A DNA stretch of 42,435 nt from positions 1 to 42,435 of the forward strand of contig JADFZS010000040.1 of NCBI GenBank assembly GCA_015232405.1, written 5' to 3'. A program made the translations under genes and the position numbers. Below are positions 33,919 through 42,435 of the stretch, one piece after another; within the stretch, counting starts at the first letter, position 1; every line of letters begins with the position of its first letter. Under the pieces are notes generated by a model. It saw only the letters and a list, made by a program, of their open reading frames with translations, was not told the DNA's origin and ran no database searches. Origin of the DNA: Magnetococcales bacterium (GTDB lineage: Bacteria > Pseudomonadota > Magnetococcia > Magnetococcales > JADFYX01).

Positions 33919-34953
33919 ATGTTAGCTGAAATAGATTCATTTCAGGCCCAAGATATACCACTTTTAGATGTGCGCTCTCCTGCTGAATTTGCCAAAGGCC
34001 ATATTCCCGGTGCTGTAAGTCTGCCACTATTTTCCAATGAAGAGAGAAAGCTGGTTGGCACTACATATAAACAGGTGGGGCCAAAAGAGGCTTTCCAGCA
34101 GGGGTTGGATCTGGTGGGTCCAAAAATGTCCCATTTTGTGCAGATGGGTGAAAAATTAAGCCATAATGGACAGGTAAAACTATACTGCTGGCGTGGTGGT
34201 AAACGATCACAAAGTATAGGTTGGTTATTGCAACAGGCTGGTTTGCAGGTGACTGTTCTACGGGGTGGTTATCGTTCCTATCGCCAGAAAGCCCTGAAAA
34301 AATTGTCAGAACCGGCAAATCTGATGGTAATTGGTGGTCATACCGGTTGTGGCAAAACAGAAATTTTACAACGATTGGAGCAGATGGGCGAACAGGTTTT
34401 GGATCTGGAGGGGCTGGCAAACCATAGAGGTTCGGCTTTTGGGGGTATAGGGCAACCAAAACAGCCCAGTAATGAGCAGTTTTTTAATATGGTTTGGGAG
34501 AAGTGGAGCAGAATGGACACCTCCCGTACTATTTGGATTGAAAATGAGAGCCTTTGTATCGGTCGCGTGGTAGTACCGGAAGCACTGTTGGCACAGATGA
34601 AAAAAGCACCATTGCTGCTGTTAAATGCTCCCAATACATTGCGAGTGCAGTATTTAATTAAACTTTATGGCAGTCAGCCAAAGAGTGATATCGCAAATGC
34701 TGTGCAAAAAATAAGTAAAAAGCTTGGCTCCCATGATGCAAAACAGATTTTAAATCAACTAGCTTCGGGGGATCTTACAGCGGTGGTTAATAGGTTGCTG
34801 AAATATTATGATAAACGCTATCAGTATGGTTTAAACAGAACCGATAAATCACGTATGCAGAAAATAGAATTGAAAAAAGTTCCCCAGTCTTGGGATGAAT
34901 GGCTAGATAAGATATCGGTTTTATTAAAGGGACATCCTGAAACTACAATATAA
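33919..34953 (+). CDS. mnmH: tRNA 2-selenouridine synthase
   Basis: MnmH (SelU, YbbB) replaces sulfur by selenium in 2-thiouridine at the tRNA wobble position, using selenophosphate, via a geranylated intermediate. It has 344 residues. The N-terminal rhodanese domain (1-125) has the catalytic C90 in YCWRGGKRS; the C-terminal half has a P-loop GGHTGCGKT (139-147). The ATG at 33919 is preferred to a TTG just before it. In E. coli ybbB also lies near tesA-ybbA-ybbP, so the neighbourhood is conserved. Selenium donor genes (selD) are not in the window. Confidence 0.9.
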   Translation: MLAEIDSFQAQDIPLLDVRSPAEFAKGHIPGAVSLPLFSNEERKLVGTTYKQVGPKEAFQQGLDLVGPKMSHFVQMGEKLSHNGQVKLYCWRGGKRSQSIGWLLQQAGLQVTVLRGGYRSYRQKALKKLSEPANLMVIGGHTGCGKTEILQRLEQMGEQVLDLEGLANHRGSAFGGIGQPKQPSNEQFFNMVWEKWSRMDTSRTIWIENESLCIGRVVVPEALLAQMKKAPLLLLNAPNTLRVQYLIKLYGSQPKSDIANAVQKISKKLGSHDAKQILNQLASGDLTAVVNRLLKYYDKRYQYGLNRTDKSRMQKIELKKVPQSWDEWLDKISVLLKGHPETTI

Positions 34954-35084
34954 ATAGCCTTAATTTAGGTGACTAATTGAACGTCATTGAGGGAAGATCA
35001 GGGCAGAATCGGAAGTTGACAAAGGGGCAACCTTCTATTTCACTTTACGCAAACGATAACTAAATGTTGATTGCTGCATATAAG

Positions 35085-35726
35085 TTATAAAAGAGGTTGT
35101 AAAACCTGCCAAACATTTTCGGCAATAATTTTATAGCCCTGGGCATTGGGATGGATGCCATCGGCTTGGTTTAGCTCCGGGTGTCCTGCAACACCATCGA
35201 GAAAAAAAGGTATAAATGGTGTTTTGTGAGCTGCTGCAAGCTCCTTGAAAACCCTGTCAAACTCCTCACCACTTGTAACACCATAATTGGGGGGTAGTTT
35301 CATTCCACCTAGAACTACTGTAATTTTCTTTTCCTTGAAAATGTTTATAATTTTGTCCATGTTCTGTTTCATGGCCTTTGGTTGCAGACCTCTTAAACCA
35401 TCATTTGCACCCAGGACCAAAATTACCAAAGATGGCTTGGTTCTTAATGACCACTGTACCCGGTTTAAACCGCTGGCTGTGGTATCACCTGAGATACCAG
35501 CATTAACAACTTTGTGGGGATAACCGTTTTTACGGAGTTTTTCCTGAAGTAATGTCGGGTAGTTATTTTGTTGGGCAACTCCCCAACCTGCGGTGAGGCT
35601 ATCACCAAAACATAAAATTACCGGTTCCATGGCTTCAACCTTGTTGGTAGGGAAAAAAGAGAACAACATGGCAAAAAAAAATACCATGAAAGTACTAACC
35701 TTAAAGGAACGCATAAAATAGATCAT
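35085..35726 (-). CDS. tesA: TesA-type arylesterase/thioesterase (GDSL hydrolase)
   Basis: Exported SGNH/GDSL hydrolase, about 213 residues, cleaving esters and acyl-thioesters. The signal peptide ends near VEA. Block I is CFGDSLTAGWG (serine nucleophile), block II NAGISGDTTASGL, block III LGANDGLRGL, and block V DGIHPNAQGY (Asp and His), so the active site is complete. Starts at 35726 or 35714 (MRSFKVS) are both ATG; the first shares its CATG with the divergent ybbA start. The divergent tesA/ybbA layout is the same as in E. coli. Confidence 0.87.
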   Translation of the reverse strand: MIYFMRSFKVSTFMVFFFAMLFSFFPTNKVEAMEPVILCFGDSLTAGWGVAQQNNYPTLLQEKLRKNGYPHKVVNAGISGDTTASGLNRVQWSLRTKPSLVILVLGANDGLRGLQPKAMKQNMDKIINIFKEKKITVVLGGMKLPPNYGVTSGEEFDRVFKELAAAHKTPFIPFFLDGVAGHPELNQADGIHPNAQGYKIIAENVWQVLQPLL

Positions 35727-36390
35727 GATTCGACTGAACAAGCTCTCCTATAGTGTCCACCATAGTGGTGGAGTGTTAAATATCCTCAAAGAGATTAACT
35801 GGAACCTTGAAAAAGGATCAACCGCCAGTGTAACCGGACCTTCAGGAAGCGGCAAGACATCTCTGTTATCCATAATAGCTGGGCTGGAAAGAGCTACATC
35901 TGGTGAAATACAAGTGGCAGGGGTTGATCTTGCAGGTCTCAACGAAGATGGCTTAACCCGTTTACGCAGGGAAAATATTGGGGTGGTATTTCAAGATTTT
36001 CACCTTATAGATGCCATTACAGCATGGCAGAATGTCGCCCTTCCACTTGATTTTTCGGGCAAAAGTGACAGCCAAGAACAGGCAAAACATATGTTGCAAA
36101 GAGTTGGCCTTTCCCATCGTTTGAACCATAGACCAACAGAGCTATCGGGAGGAGAGCGACAACGGGTGGCTATAGCCAGAGCATTTGTAACAAAGCCAAA
36201 TTTAATATTAGCAGACGAGCCAACTGGTAATTTAGATAAAGATACCAGCCAGAAGGTGATGGATCTACTTTTTGAGATGGTTGCGGAGTGGCAAGCCACA
36301 TTTGTTATGGTAACCCATGATAGAGAGCTGGCAGGCAGAACCCATAAAAAATTCACAATGTTGGATGGGTGTCTGGATTTGGGGGTTTAG
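35725..36390 (+). CDS. ybbA: ABC transporter ATP-binding protein, YbbA type
   Basis: ATPase of a type VII (MacB-like) ABC system, 221 residues. Walker A GPSGSGKT, signature LSGGERQRVAIARA and Walker B LILADEPTGNLD are intact. It is adjacent, with no spacer, to the ybbP permease gene (TAG ATG) and divergent from tesA. Proteins of this group drive periplasmic movements or extraction of lipids or lipoproteins and are not classic importers; the exact role of YbbA is unsettled, although a link with TesA has been proposed in E. coli. Confidence 0.88.
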   Translation: MIRLNKLSYSVHHSGGVLNILKEINWNLEKGSTASVTGPSGSGKTSLLSIIAGLERATSGEIQVAGVDLAGLNEDGLTRLRRENIGVVFQDFHLIDAITAWQNVALPLDFSGKSDSQEQAKHMLQRVGLSHRLNHRPTELSGGERQRVAIARAFVTKPNLILADEPTGNLDKDTSQKVMDLLFEMVAEWQATFVMVTHDRELAGRTHKKFTMLDGCLDLGV

Positions 36391-38886
36391 ATGTTTGCTA
36401 CCATAAATATTGCCTTAAGACAGCTAAGGGGAACTTGGAAAAGCTTTTTCTTTTTTACCTTGTCGCTTTTTCTTGGAGTTACCGCTGTTGTTGGTGTTTG
36501 GAGTGCCGCCGAACAGTTGCGTAATGTGGTTAAAGGGGACGCACAAACACTTTTAGGGGGAGATTATCGAATACAGGCCTATATCCCTCTACAAACCTGG
36601 GCCGACAAACATCTAAAAAAAGAGGGTAGAACACTCTCCCATAGTTTGGAATTTATCGGTAATGTAGTAGGGGAGAAAAAAAGCCTGTTGGTAGAGGTAA
36701 AGGCGGTGGATGGTAGCTATCCTTTGCGTGGGTCTTTGCGACTGACGGGCAGGGGTACAGTTGATAGTGGTCCACAAAATGGGGAGGCATGGGTTGATAA
36801 AGGGTTTGTCAAACGTACCGGGTTTTCACTAAACGATAAATTTTTGTTAGGCAAAGTCCAGTTAACCATCGGCGGTATAATTGAAAAAGAGCCAGACCGC
36901 ATAGCAGGTGGTTTTGTTATGGCTCCCAGACTTATGATCTCCCTGGATGATGCCCATAACACCGGGTTGGTGCAGTTTGGTTCAAGGGTATTGCGAGTGG
37001 TTCTTATCGCTGGGGGGGCAGAAGAGAATCTCAAGGAGTTGGGTGATTATCTACAAGCAAAAGCAGATAAAGTTGGCTATCGGTTGCTAACTCCAGAAGG
37101 TTCCCAGCCCCGACAAAGAAAACAGATACGCAGATTGACACTTTTTTTTGACCTCACATCCTTGCTAACCCTGTTATTGGCCTGTGTAGCCATGGCAGGA
37201 AACCTCACCACCTTTGTAAGGGAAAATCGCACCACTTTAGCTGTGTATAAATGTGTTGGGGCTACCCGGTCACAGCTCTCTTATGTCATGTTTATTCAAG
37301 TGTTTATCATGGCACTTATGGGTACTGTTGCTGGTGGTGTTGCCGGGGTTTTTCTGCCGGACATTTTGCTGCAACTTTTAGGGTTGGAGAAAATGGTAGG
37401 TGGGGAGGCCGCATTTTCTGTTAAAACTGTTGTGCAAGGTATGTCTGCAGGGCTTATGGCGTGTCTGCTCTTTGCCTTGATACCCATATTAGCAGCAGGA
37501 CAAACCCCTATAGGTCTACTGTTTCGCTCTGGTGATAACCCTGGTATGTGGCGATGGCAGGGGGTGTCGGCATGGCTGGCTTTTGTTGTGGGGCTGGTAT
37601 TTGCCGTTATGTTGGCAGCTTTGGCTGGTGAATGGCGATTGGGTGTTAGTGCTGTTGTTACAGTAATAGCTGTGTTGATAATTATAGGTCTATTTGTTTG
37701 GTTAAGCGTTAAACTGCTGGGGTTTCTAAAACCAACCAGCCCAGCAACACGATTGGGGTTGGTGGGAATAATAAGACCCGATACATCAACAATATCCAAT
37801 GCAACAGCATTGGGACTTGGCTTGTCCGTGGTGATGACGGTTTTTTTTCTTGAATATAATATGCAGTATCACATGGAAAAAGAGCTGCCGAAACGTGCTC
37901 CCGGTTTTTTCTTTCTCAATATTCTACCCCAACAAGCCCAACAGTTTTCAAATATGGGTTTGAAATATTCCGGTACAAAAGAGGGGGTACGCATTGTCGC
38001 AACTGCCAGATCTCGTCTTGCCAAGATCAATGGCGTATCGATAAAAGATCATAACCCGGATGATCCATCATTAAAGTGGCGTATTCATCACGAATATCCC
38101 CTGGCTATCCATGAAAATATACCCAAAGGAAACACTCTTATATCAGGCAGATGGTGGAAGAAGGGGGAGGAGGGGGTTAGCCTTGAGGTTAGAATGGCTA
38201 ATGATTTGGGGCTGAAAATTGGTGATAAACTTACCTTTGATCTGCAAGGGGTGGAGATACAACTCCCGGTTTTATCGATCCGCCGACTCTACTGGTCCAG
38301 TATGGATCTCAACTTTTTTATAGTTGTTTCTCCTGCTGCCTTGCAAGGTGCTCCTCTATCTCTTTTTGCTACTGTTGCTCTGCCAGAAGCTCAGGAGAAT
38401 AATCTTTTGCAACAGCTCTCTTCTGAATTTCCCAATGTAACAGCAATACCAGTGCGAGAGATGATGGAGACCACAAAGGTACACTTAACACGCTTGGCTC
38501 AAGTGGTCACAGTTATGGGTGGCTTTACCATAGCAGCAGGGGTGCTTGTGCTTATGGTCTCAGTGGCAGCATCAAGGCGTCGCCGAGCCAGAGAGTCAGC
38601 TATATGTAGGCTAATAGGGGCCGGACGAAAATTTATGTTAAGAGCAACCCTGACAGAATTTACCCTCTTGGGTCTTTTAACCACACTGCCAGCAGTGATT
38701 ATTGCCCAGGGAATAACCGCTTTGGTTATTCATCTTTTAATGAATGATATCTATCAATGGACCCCACATCTTATACTGTTATCAATTGCATCTGGTATTC
38801 TACTTGTTGTCATTGTGGGGCTGTTCGGCTCTTGGCGAGCGTTGCATCATCCAGTTATGGCAGAGTTGAAAAAGAGTGTTAACTAA
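36391..38886 (+). CDS. ybbP: ABC transporter permease, YbbP type
   Basis: Large FtsX/MacB-type permease of 831 residues, with about 10 membrane segments in two FtsX-like blocks and large periplasmic domains (about 45-245 and 480-690). RLTLFFDLTSLLTLLLACVA and YKCVGATRSQ (with the short cytosolic coupling sequence) are typical, as is RRRARESAICRLIGAGRK at the second block. It pairs with YbbA; both are next to tesA, as in E. coli. Substrate not established. Confidence 0.88.
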   Translation: MFATINIALRQLRGTWKSFFFFTLSLFLGVTAVVGVWSAAEQLRNVVKGDAQTLLGGDYRIQAYIPLQTWADKHLKKEGRTLSHSLEFIGNVVGEKKSLLVEVKAVDGSYPLRGSLRLTGRGTVDSGPQNGEAWVDKGFVKRTGFSLNDKFLLGKVQLTIGGIIEKEPDRIAGGFVMAPRLMISLDDAHNTGLVQFGSRVLRVVLIAGGAEENLKELGDYLQAKADKVGYRLLTPEGSQPRQRKQIRRLTLFFDLTSLLTLLLACVAMAGNLTTFVRENRTTLAVYKCVGATRSQLSYVMFIQVFIMALMGTVAGGVAGVFLPDILLQLLGLEKMVGGEAAFSVKTVVQGMSAGLMACLLFALIPILAAGQTPIGLLFRSGDNPGMWRWQGVSAWLAFVVGLVFAVMLAALAGEWRLGVSAVVTVIAVLIIIGLFVWLSVKLLGFLKPTSPATRLGLVGIIRPDTSTISNATALGLGLSVVMTVFFLEYNMQYHMEKELPKRAPGFFFLNILPQQAQQFSNMGLKYSGTKEGVRIVATARSRLAKINGVSIKDHNPDDPSLKWRIHHEYPLAIHENIPKGNTLISGRWWKKGEEGVSLEVRMANDLGLKIGDKLTFDLQGVEIQLPVLSIRRLYWSSMDLNFFIVVSPAALQGAPLSLFATVALPEAQENNLLQQLSSEFPNVTAIPVREMMETTKVHLTRLAQVVTVMGGFTIAAGVLVLMVSVAASRRRRARESAICRLIGAGRKFMLRATLTEFTLLGLLTTLPAVIIAQGITALVIHLLMNDIYQWTPHLILLSIASGILLVVIVGLFGSWRALHHPVMAELKKSVN

Positions 38887-38887
38887 G

Positions 38888-39550
38888 TTGCAAATCGTGA
38901 ACAGTCCATATCCAATATTATACAGTTTCAGAAGATGTCCGTATGCAATGAGGGCAAGGCTTGCCATTTATAAAAGTGGAACTGTTTGTGAAATACGTGA
39001 GGTTGTTCTAAAAGATAAACCTAAAGAGATGTTGGAAATCTCACCAAAGGGAACAGTGCCTGTTTTGCAGAAAAAAGATGGAACTGTTATTGATGAGAGT
39101 TTGGATATTATGTTGTGGGCTATGCAGTTAAATGACCCAGATGGATGGCTTGAACCGGGCTTGGCACAGATGCAACATCTCATTGATGACAATGACAACA
39201 ACTTTAAAATACACCTAGATCGTTACAAATATCCTAACAGATATGAGAATGTAGATCTTCTTGAACATAGACAACAAGCAGAAGCTTTCATCGCCCAACT
39301 AGATAACAGATTACAAAAAACAGGGTATCTGTTTGGTAATAGGGCATGTTTGGCAGATTTTGCAATTCTACCATTTGTCAGGCAGTTTTCATTTGTTGAT
39401 AAAGCATGGTTTGATAGCAGAGACTATAAAGCTCTACAGAGATGGCTGGCAGAGTTTTTAAACTCACAACTATTTAAAGCCATAATGCCCAAATACCCAA
39501 AGTGGAATACAGATGATGCTATAACCATCTTTGCGGATAAAAAGCTATAG
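38888..39550 (+). CDS. Glutathione S-transferase-like protein
   Basis: Soluble protein of about 220 residues. The N-terminal thioredoxin-like domain has SFRRCPYAMRARLA (cysteine in CPYA), GTVPVLQ with the cis-proline, and DESLDIMLW; the C-terminal domain is helical with LADFAILPFVRQ. These traits match the GST family, related to the grx2- or zeta-like groups. The frame is open from a GTG at 38876 inside ybbP; TTG at 38888 or that GTG are both possible, with no firm ribosome site. It overlaps or abuts ybbP, so it may be co-transcribed. Substrate unknown. Confidence 0.8.
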   Translation: MQIVNSPYPILYSFRRCPYAMRARLAIYKSGTVCEIREVVLKDKPKEMLEISPKGTVPVLQKKDGTVIDESLDIMLWAMQLNDPDGWLEPGLAQMQHLIDDNDNNFKIHLDRYKYPNRYENVDLLEHRQQAEAFIAQLDNRLQKTGYLFGNRACLADFAILPFVRQFSFVDKAWFDSRDYKALQRWLAEFLNSQLFKAIMPKYPKWNTDDAITIFADKKL

Positions 39551-39562
39551 CATGCTGTTTTG

Positions 39563-40096
39563 TTAATGGGTTTCTTTGGGTTTGAACATATCAACCAAGC
39601 TCCAGCTTTTTCTTTCGGGACCATGGTTGTGGTTGTCATCATAGGTTTTTGTGTTGCAGCATATGCTCCAAATTTTACTGGTGGCAAACCCCAAAACAAC
39701 AAACAGGGCGATAATGCTCAACCTATTTGGCAGGTGTAATACGGGGTCGAAATAGTATTTTGGAAGAACATAGGCAGTACCCAACATGGCAAATGTTATT
39801 CCAAGAATAGAACCCCCGATGATTCCCATTCTGCCACGTAGCTCAAATTTGTTCTCCCTCTCTGCTTCAATTGGACCCAACTGATATACCTTGTCACTGG
39901 CTTCTTGAACCGAATTGGTAATGAACTGGGTAGCCCAAAACAGATAGACCAGCGGCAACAGCACATCAAGACGAACGCCCATCACAACAGTTGCTCCCGT
40001 GAGATAATACAACCCAATAGGGCAGGCCCATAATAGGAAAATCATTATAAGGCTTATGTTAAACACTCCCATTGTCGGATTTTCTGTATCGAACAT
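39563..40096 (-). CDS. Unknown membrane protein (177 aa)
   Basis: No family recognised. Four hydrophobic segments: about 13-35, 42-60, 92-110 and 125-145. The loop between the second and third is charged (DKVYQLGPIEAERENKFELRGR), and the cytosolic tail contains HNHGPERKSW. It converges with the GST-like gene, only 12 bases apart, with no terminator seen between them. A start at ATG 40096 has AAAGGTG upstream. Confidence 0.6.
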   Translation of the reverse strand: MFDTENPTMGVFNISLIMIFLLWACPIGLYYLTGATVVMGVRLDVLLPLVYLFWATQFITNSVQEASDKVYQLGPIEAERENKFELRGRMGIIGGSILGITFAMLGTAYVLPKYYFDPVLHLPNRLSIIALFVVLGFATSKIWSICCNTKTYDDNHNHGPERKSWSLVDMFKPKETH

Positions 40097-40612
40097 TATA
40101 TCACCTTTTTTTATAGTTATTTTATCAGCCCAATATCACCATTTCATTCAACTATGTTTAACCCAATTGCATAATCCTACCAATACAGTCCTCGAAACTT
40201 AGAGACAAAAATCCATCCAATAGTTTCAAAAAAATTGATAACTTATTGTTAATATGCGTATTTTAAAAGTGGGTAAGCCAAGGCAAAAACAGATAAAGCT
40301 GAGTATTTTTAAAAAAGAATCACTCTTCGTGCTTGGAAAATGGGCAAGCACAACATGACATGAAATAATCAAATACGTTTATGGTAATGTTTGACTTGTT
40401 TTGTAATTAAACCAGTTTTACATTTTTGAGAAGTGAAATCCAGTAAATATATCAACAATGTTAACAGGTTATACATAATTGTTAACATGTAAAAAAATTA
40501 TTGCAACATAAAAACAAATATGTCAGTTTGGTTGTTGATTGGGAAATTGTTTCTTGTTAAGAGTTTTAATAGGTTTTGTGTGTAGTAGAGCCTTTAGAAT
40601 ACTCGAGGTATC
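40097..40612 (+). other. Intergenic stretch before the STAS gene
   Basis: About 515 AT-rich bases without a gene. It contains a perfect 7-bp hairpin GTGCTTG/CAAGCAC near 40330-40352 (no T run), and two similar 12-base sites, AATGTTAACAGG and ATTGTTAACATG, near 40457 and 40480. Each of those contains GTTAAC and they could be a repressor or activator pair for the STAS gene. No RNA gene was recognised. Confidence 0.4.
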
Positions 40613-40963
40613 ATGCAATCTATTTTAAACAAATTTAGAAAAAAAAAAGATACAAGTAAAATCAGTGTTTATGAAGATTCTGGCAGTATAAACCTTTTAA
40701 TCAACACAGAAAGATTTGATTTTACAACTCATGCCAGCTTTCACAATGCATACAGAGGGCGCAACAGTAGATCAAAATATATAATTGATTTTTCTAAAGT
40801 AAAAGTCATGGATAGATCTGCTTTGGGTATGTTGCTCATGTTACGCGAGCAAAATGGTTCAAACATGAAACACATAGAACTAGTCAACTGCAGCAACGAG
40901 ATATTGTATACGTTATCCAATGCAAAGTTTGACAAACTATTTACAATAAAACCTCTTGTATGA
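40613..40963 (+). CDS. STAS-domain (anti-anti-sigma-like) protein
   Basis: 116 residues. A basic N-terminus (KFRKKKDTSK) is followed by a STAS domain. The switch loop is KVKVMDRSALGMLLMLRE, with S69 at the position phosphorylated in SpoIIAA-type proteins (arginine replaces the usual first serine). No kinase or phosphatase partner is nearby, so the partner is unknown. TCGAGGTATC before the ATG may serve as ribosome site. Family call from the loop motif. Confidence 0.75.
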   Translation: MQSILNKFRKKKDTSKISVYEDSGSINLLINTERFDFTTHASFHNAYRGRNSRSKYIIDFSKVKVMDRSALGMLLMLREQNGSNMKHIELVNCSNEILYTLSNAKFDKLFTIKPLV

Positions 40964-41159
40964 TCTGCAGTTAGAAAAGGCAAGTCAAATTCATCACACC
41001 TTGATCATGCTTTATACCAATTTACATCAATACTATTCCTACATCTACATATAGCAACTGTCCCAGAATTAACAGATTTGGTAGCTACAGAATTTTTACG
41101 GGATTTAACGTTTGTAACAAACAAAAGACCTGGCTAGCACAGCTAAGTCTTTTTCTTTA

Positions 41160-41354
41160 ATGGTGTACCAGGACGAACTAGGAATAAACTATTCTCCGAC
41201 TTTTTTGGTCAACAATTTAGAGAATATATTTGTGTTATGCCGATATGCAAGCGGAACTGGCATCAAACTATGTTTTAATAAAAACAATGAAATACAATTT
41301 TTGACTGATACAGTTGGTAATAGTATAACGCACATTATCACTCTAAGATGGTGA
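41160..41354 (+). CDS. Doubtful small ORF (64 aa)
   Basis: Open frame from ATG 41160 to TGA at 41352-41354; no ribosome site before the ATG and no recognised family. The product contains NNLENIFVLCRYASG and a mixed polar/hydrophobic composition. The stop codon is the start of the poly-A arm of the hairpin. It may be a degraded gene remnant or chance. Confidence 0.2.
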   Translation: MVYQDELGINYSPTFLVNNLENIFVLCRYASGTGIKLCFNKNNEIQFLTDTVGNSITHIITLRW

Positions 41355-41398
41355 AAAAAAAAAAATAAAAATCCGTTGTGTGGTTTTTTTTTTTTTCA
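41352..41398. terminator. Poly-A/poly-T hairpin, possible two-way terminator
   Basis: TGA followed by 12 A (41352-41365) can pair with 13 T followed by CA (41384-41398) around an 18-base loop. It would leave a T run on either strand. The stem has almost no G-C pairs, so its strength is doubtful. Confidence 0.4.
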
Positions 41399-41443
41399 TA
41401 TAGACTGTACGTACGGTGTAAAATTTGGGTTGAGCCTATGTCG

Positions 41444-41521
41444 ATTTGTTTGACCTATGATAACAGCACAAGACTTGACTAAACATGATAGAACAGACCA
41501 AACAAATTAATTTGTTTGACC
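41444..41521. promoter_or_regulatory. Repeated site ATTTGTTTGACC with perfect palindrome
   Basis: ATTTGTTTGACC occurs at 41444-41455 and 41510-41521. The second overlaps the perfect 20-base palindrome CAAACAAATTAATTTGTTTG (41499-41518). Two or three sites of this shape about 200 bases before the next gene look like an operator array for a dimeric regulator. The regulator is unknown. Confidence 0.45.
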
Positions 41522-41717
41522 CAAATGTTGAATCTAAAAGTTTGTATTTCAGAGGTTTGTAAATTCATTAGTGTAATAAAACTTTTGCTTATTTATATAA
41601 TTTCTTCTGAAATATTTAAAGAAAAATAAATTGATAAAATCTATGTTTGAACAGTTTATTGTATTAATATACTTCATTTACATTCGTTTTCTGTATCTTG
41701 TAGCATAGAGGTGTTTT

Positions 41718-42435
41718 ATGTTAGAACTGGGATTAGTGGGACTACTTGTGTCGGCGACAGATTTAATATATGGCGTATGGAAAAGTAAGAAGGATGAAAA
41801 AAAATTTAGCATTCTAGAAAAGGATATTAAGAAAGCTATAGCGTTAGGGCAAGCCCAAGACATTGGGAATTTAATTGGCTATTTGCAAAACACTTCGTGG
41901 AATGTTGAGCCAGAAGTTGCAACACCACTCAAAGCTAAAGCGTTAGATCTCCTGCTAGATAAAGCAGTTAAAGTTGGAAAAAAATCTGAGTCGGTGAATA
42001 GTCTACTGGCTAGATTTTCTAATGGAACTGTTCACATCAAGGAGGCGGATCAACAAATTTTGAATCAGCTTTGTTCATCAAAACAAAGTTCTAATACTCA
42101 GCCAATTATTTCAACTTTACCTGAAATTCCATCCGATAGTATGTTCATGACTGCTATGGAATTTATGAAACGCCGAAAGCTATCGTTCGCTCAACAAATC
42201 CTAAACGACATCATAAATGATGGAAACACAGATTGGCGTGTAATCAACGCCTTGGCAATTTGCCAGTTACGACTCAGCAATCCAAAAGCTGCTCTAAAAA
42301 CTTATTCAAGACTGGATCCAAAATATTGGGAGGCACATGCTCATTTATCATTCAATAGAGCGGTCGTCTTTTACGAGTTACACGATTTTGTTAAGGCACA
42401 ATCAGGTTTTTTAGATGCCATAGGAGAAAGGTCTT
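41718..42435 (+). CDS. Unknown protein, N-terminal part (runs off the window)
   Basis: The frame starts at ATG 41718, five bases after GAGGTG, and stays open to the right edge (239 codons). It begins with a hydrophobic stretch (LELGLVGLLVSATDLIYG) that may anchor it in the membrane, followed by charged helices (KSKKDEKKFSILEKDIKKAI). The visible C-terminal part (about 150-239) looks TPR-like: LSFAQQILNDII, ICQLRLSNPKAALKTYSRLD and NRAVVFYELHDFVKAQSGFL. No family recognised; its end is outside the window. Confidence 0.65.
   Translation, partial: MLELGLVGLLVSATDLIYGVWKSKKDEKKFSILEKDIKKAIALGQAQDIGNLIGYLQNTSWNVEPEVATPLKAKALDLLLDKAVKVGKKSESVNSLLARFSNGTVHIKEADQQILNQLCSSKQSSNTQPIISTLPEIPSDSMFMTAMEFMKRRKLSFAQQILNDIINDGNTDWRVINALAICQLRLSNPKAALKTYSRLDPKYWEAHAHLSFNRAVVFYELHDFVKAQSGFLDAIGERS

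Larger units (their letters stand above)
40964..41717 (+). other. Gene-poor stretch with palindromes
   Basis: About 750 bases. It contains one doubtful 64-residue frame (41160-41354), a poly-A/poly-T hairpin at 41352-41398, a pair of direct repeats ATTTGTTTGACC (41444 and 41510) and a perfect 20-base palindrome (41499-41518). No clear gene was found. Confidence 0.4.

Overview
The window looks like part of a chromosome of a Gram-negative, probably proteobacterial, organism. It is moderately AT-rich. It carries a tripartite (TRAP) dicarboxylate transporter, a multi-subunit 2-oxoacid:ferredoxin oxidoreductase, Tat/Sec-exported envelope proteins, a Cpx-like envelope stress system, and the tesA/ybbA/ybbP and mnmH (ybbB) genes, which are also neighbours in E. 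coli. I cannot place it more precisely. No rRNA, tRNA or CRISPR array was seen.

Layout. 1-1.5 kb: right end of an IS630-family insertion sequence, then a YbfB/YjiJ-type MFS exporter. 1.8-4.8 kb: dctPQM TRAP operon, closed by a strong hairpin terminator. 5.1-9.6 kb: an operon for a 2-oxoacid oxidoreductase (gamma, alpha, beta) ending in a GltD-like flavoprotein fused to a two-cluster ferredoxin, preceded by a Fur-box-like site and closed by a terminator. 9.7-14.0 kb: a second MFS protein, a degenerate receiver/GGDEF protein, and an AT-rich repeat protein with a DUF6745-like C-terminus. 14.1-26.1 kb: a long minus-strand block. It holds the DUF2157-DUF4401-GDYXXLXY membrane trio (the DUF4401 gene is frameshifted), two unknown membrane proteins, an AEC-type permease, an acyl-CoA ligase with an alpha/beta hydrolase, a TPR-CHAT lipoprotein (also frameshifted) and a radical SAM protein. 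A dispersed palindromic element built on TGCTGACAACTGCTGTTTC and CTAGGTT sits between many of these genes.

26.4-30.4 kb: a TPR/O-GlcNAc-transferase-like protein, a class III adenylate cyclase with proline-rich linker and FHA domain, and a decapitated universal stress protein. 30.4-33.8 kb: a membrane protein divergent from a Spy/CpxP-like protein plus response regulator and sensor kinase. The gap between them holds an exact match to the CpxR box pattern (GTAAA-N5-GTAAA on the minus strand). 33.9-39.6 kb: mnmH, tesA, ybbA, ybbP and a glutathione transferase-like gene. 39.6-42.4 kb: a small membrane protein, a lone STAS protein, a 750-base stretch rich in palindromes, and the start of an unrecognised protein that runs off the right edge.

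How the genes work together. The clearest units are dicarboxylate uptake (dctPQM), low-potential electron metabolism (por operon plus the NAD(P)H-linked flavoprotein), and a Cpx-like envelope stress circuit. Two separate genes are broken at homopolymer runs (T7 and GGG), so either pseudogene formation or assembly error should be considered. All functional statements are from reading translated sequence and recalled family motifs; no searches were run.
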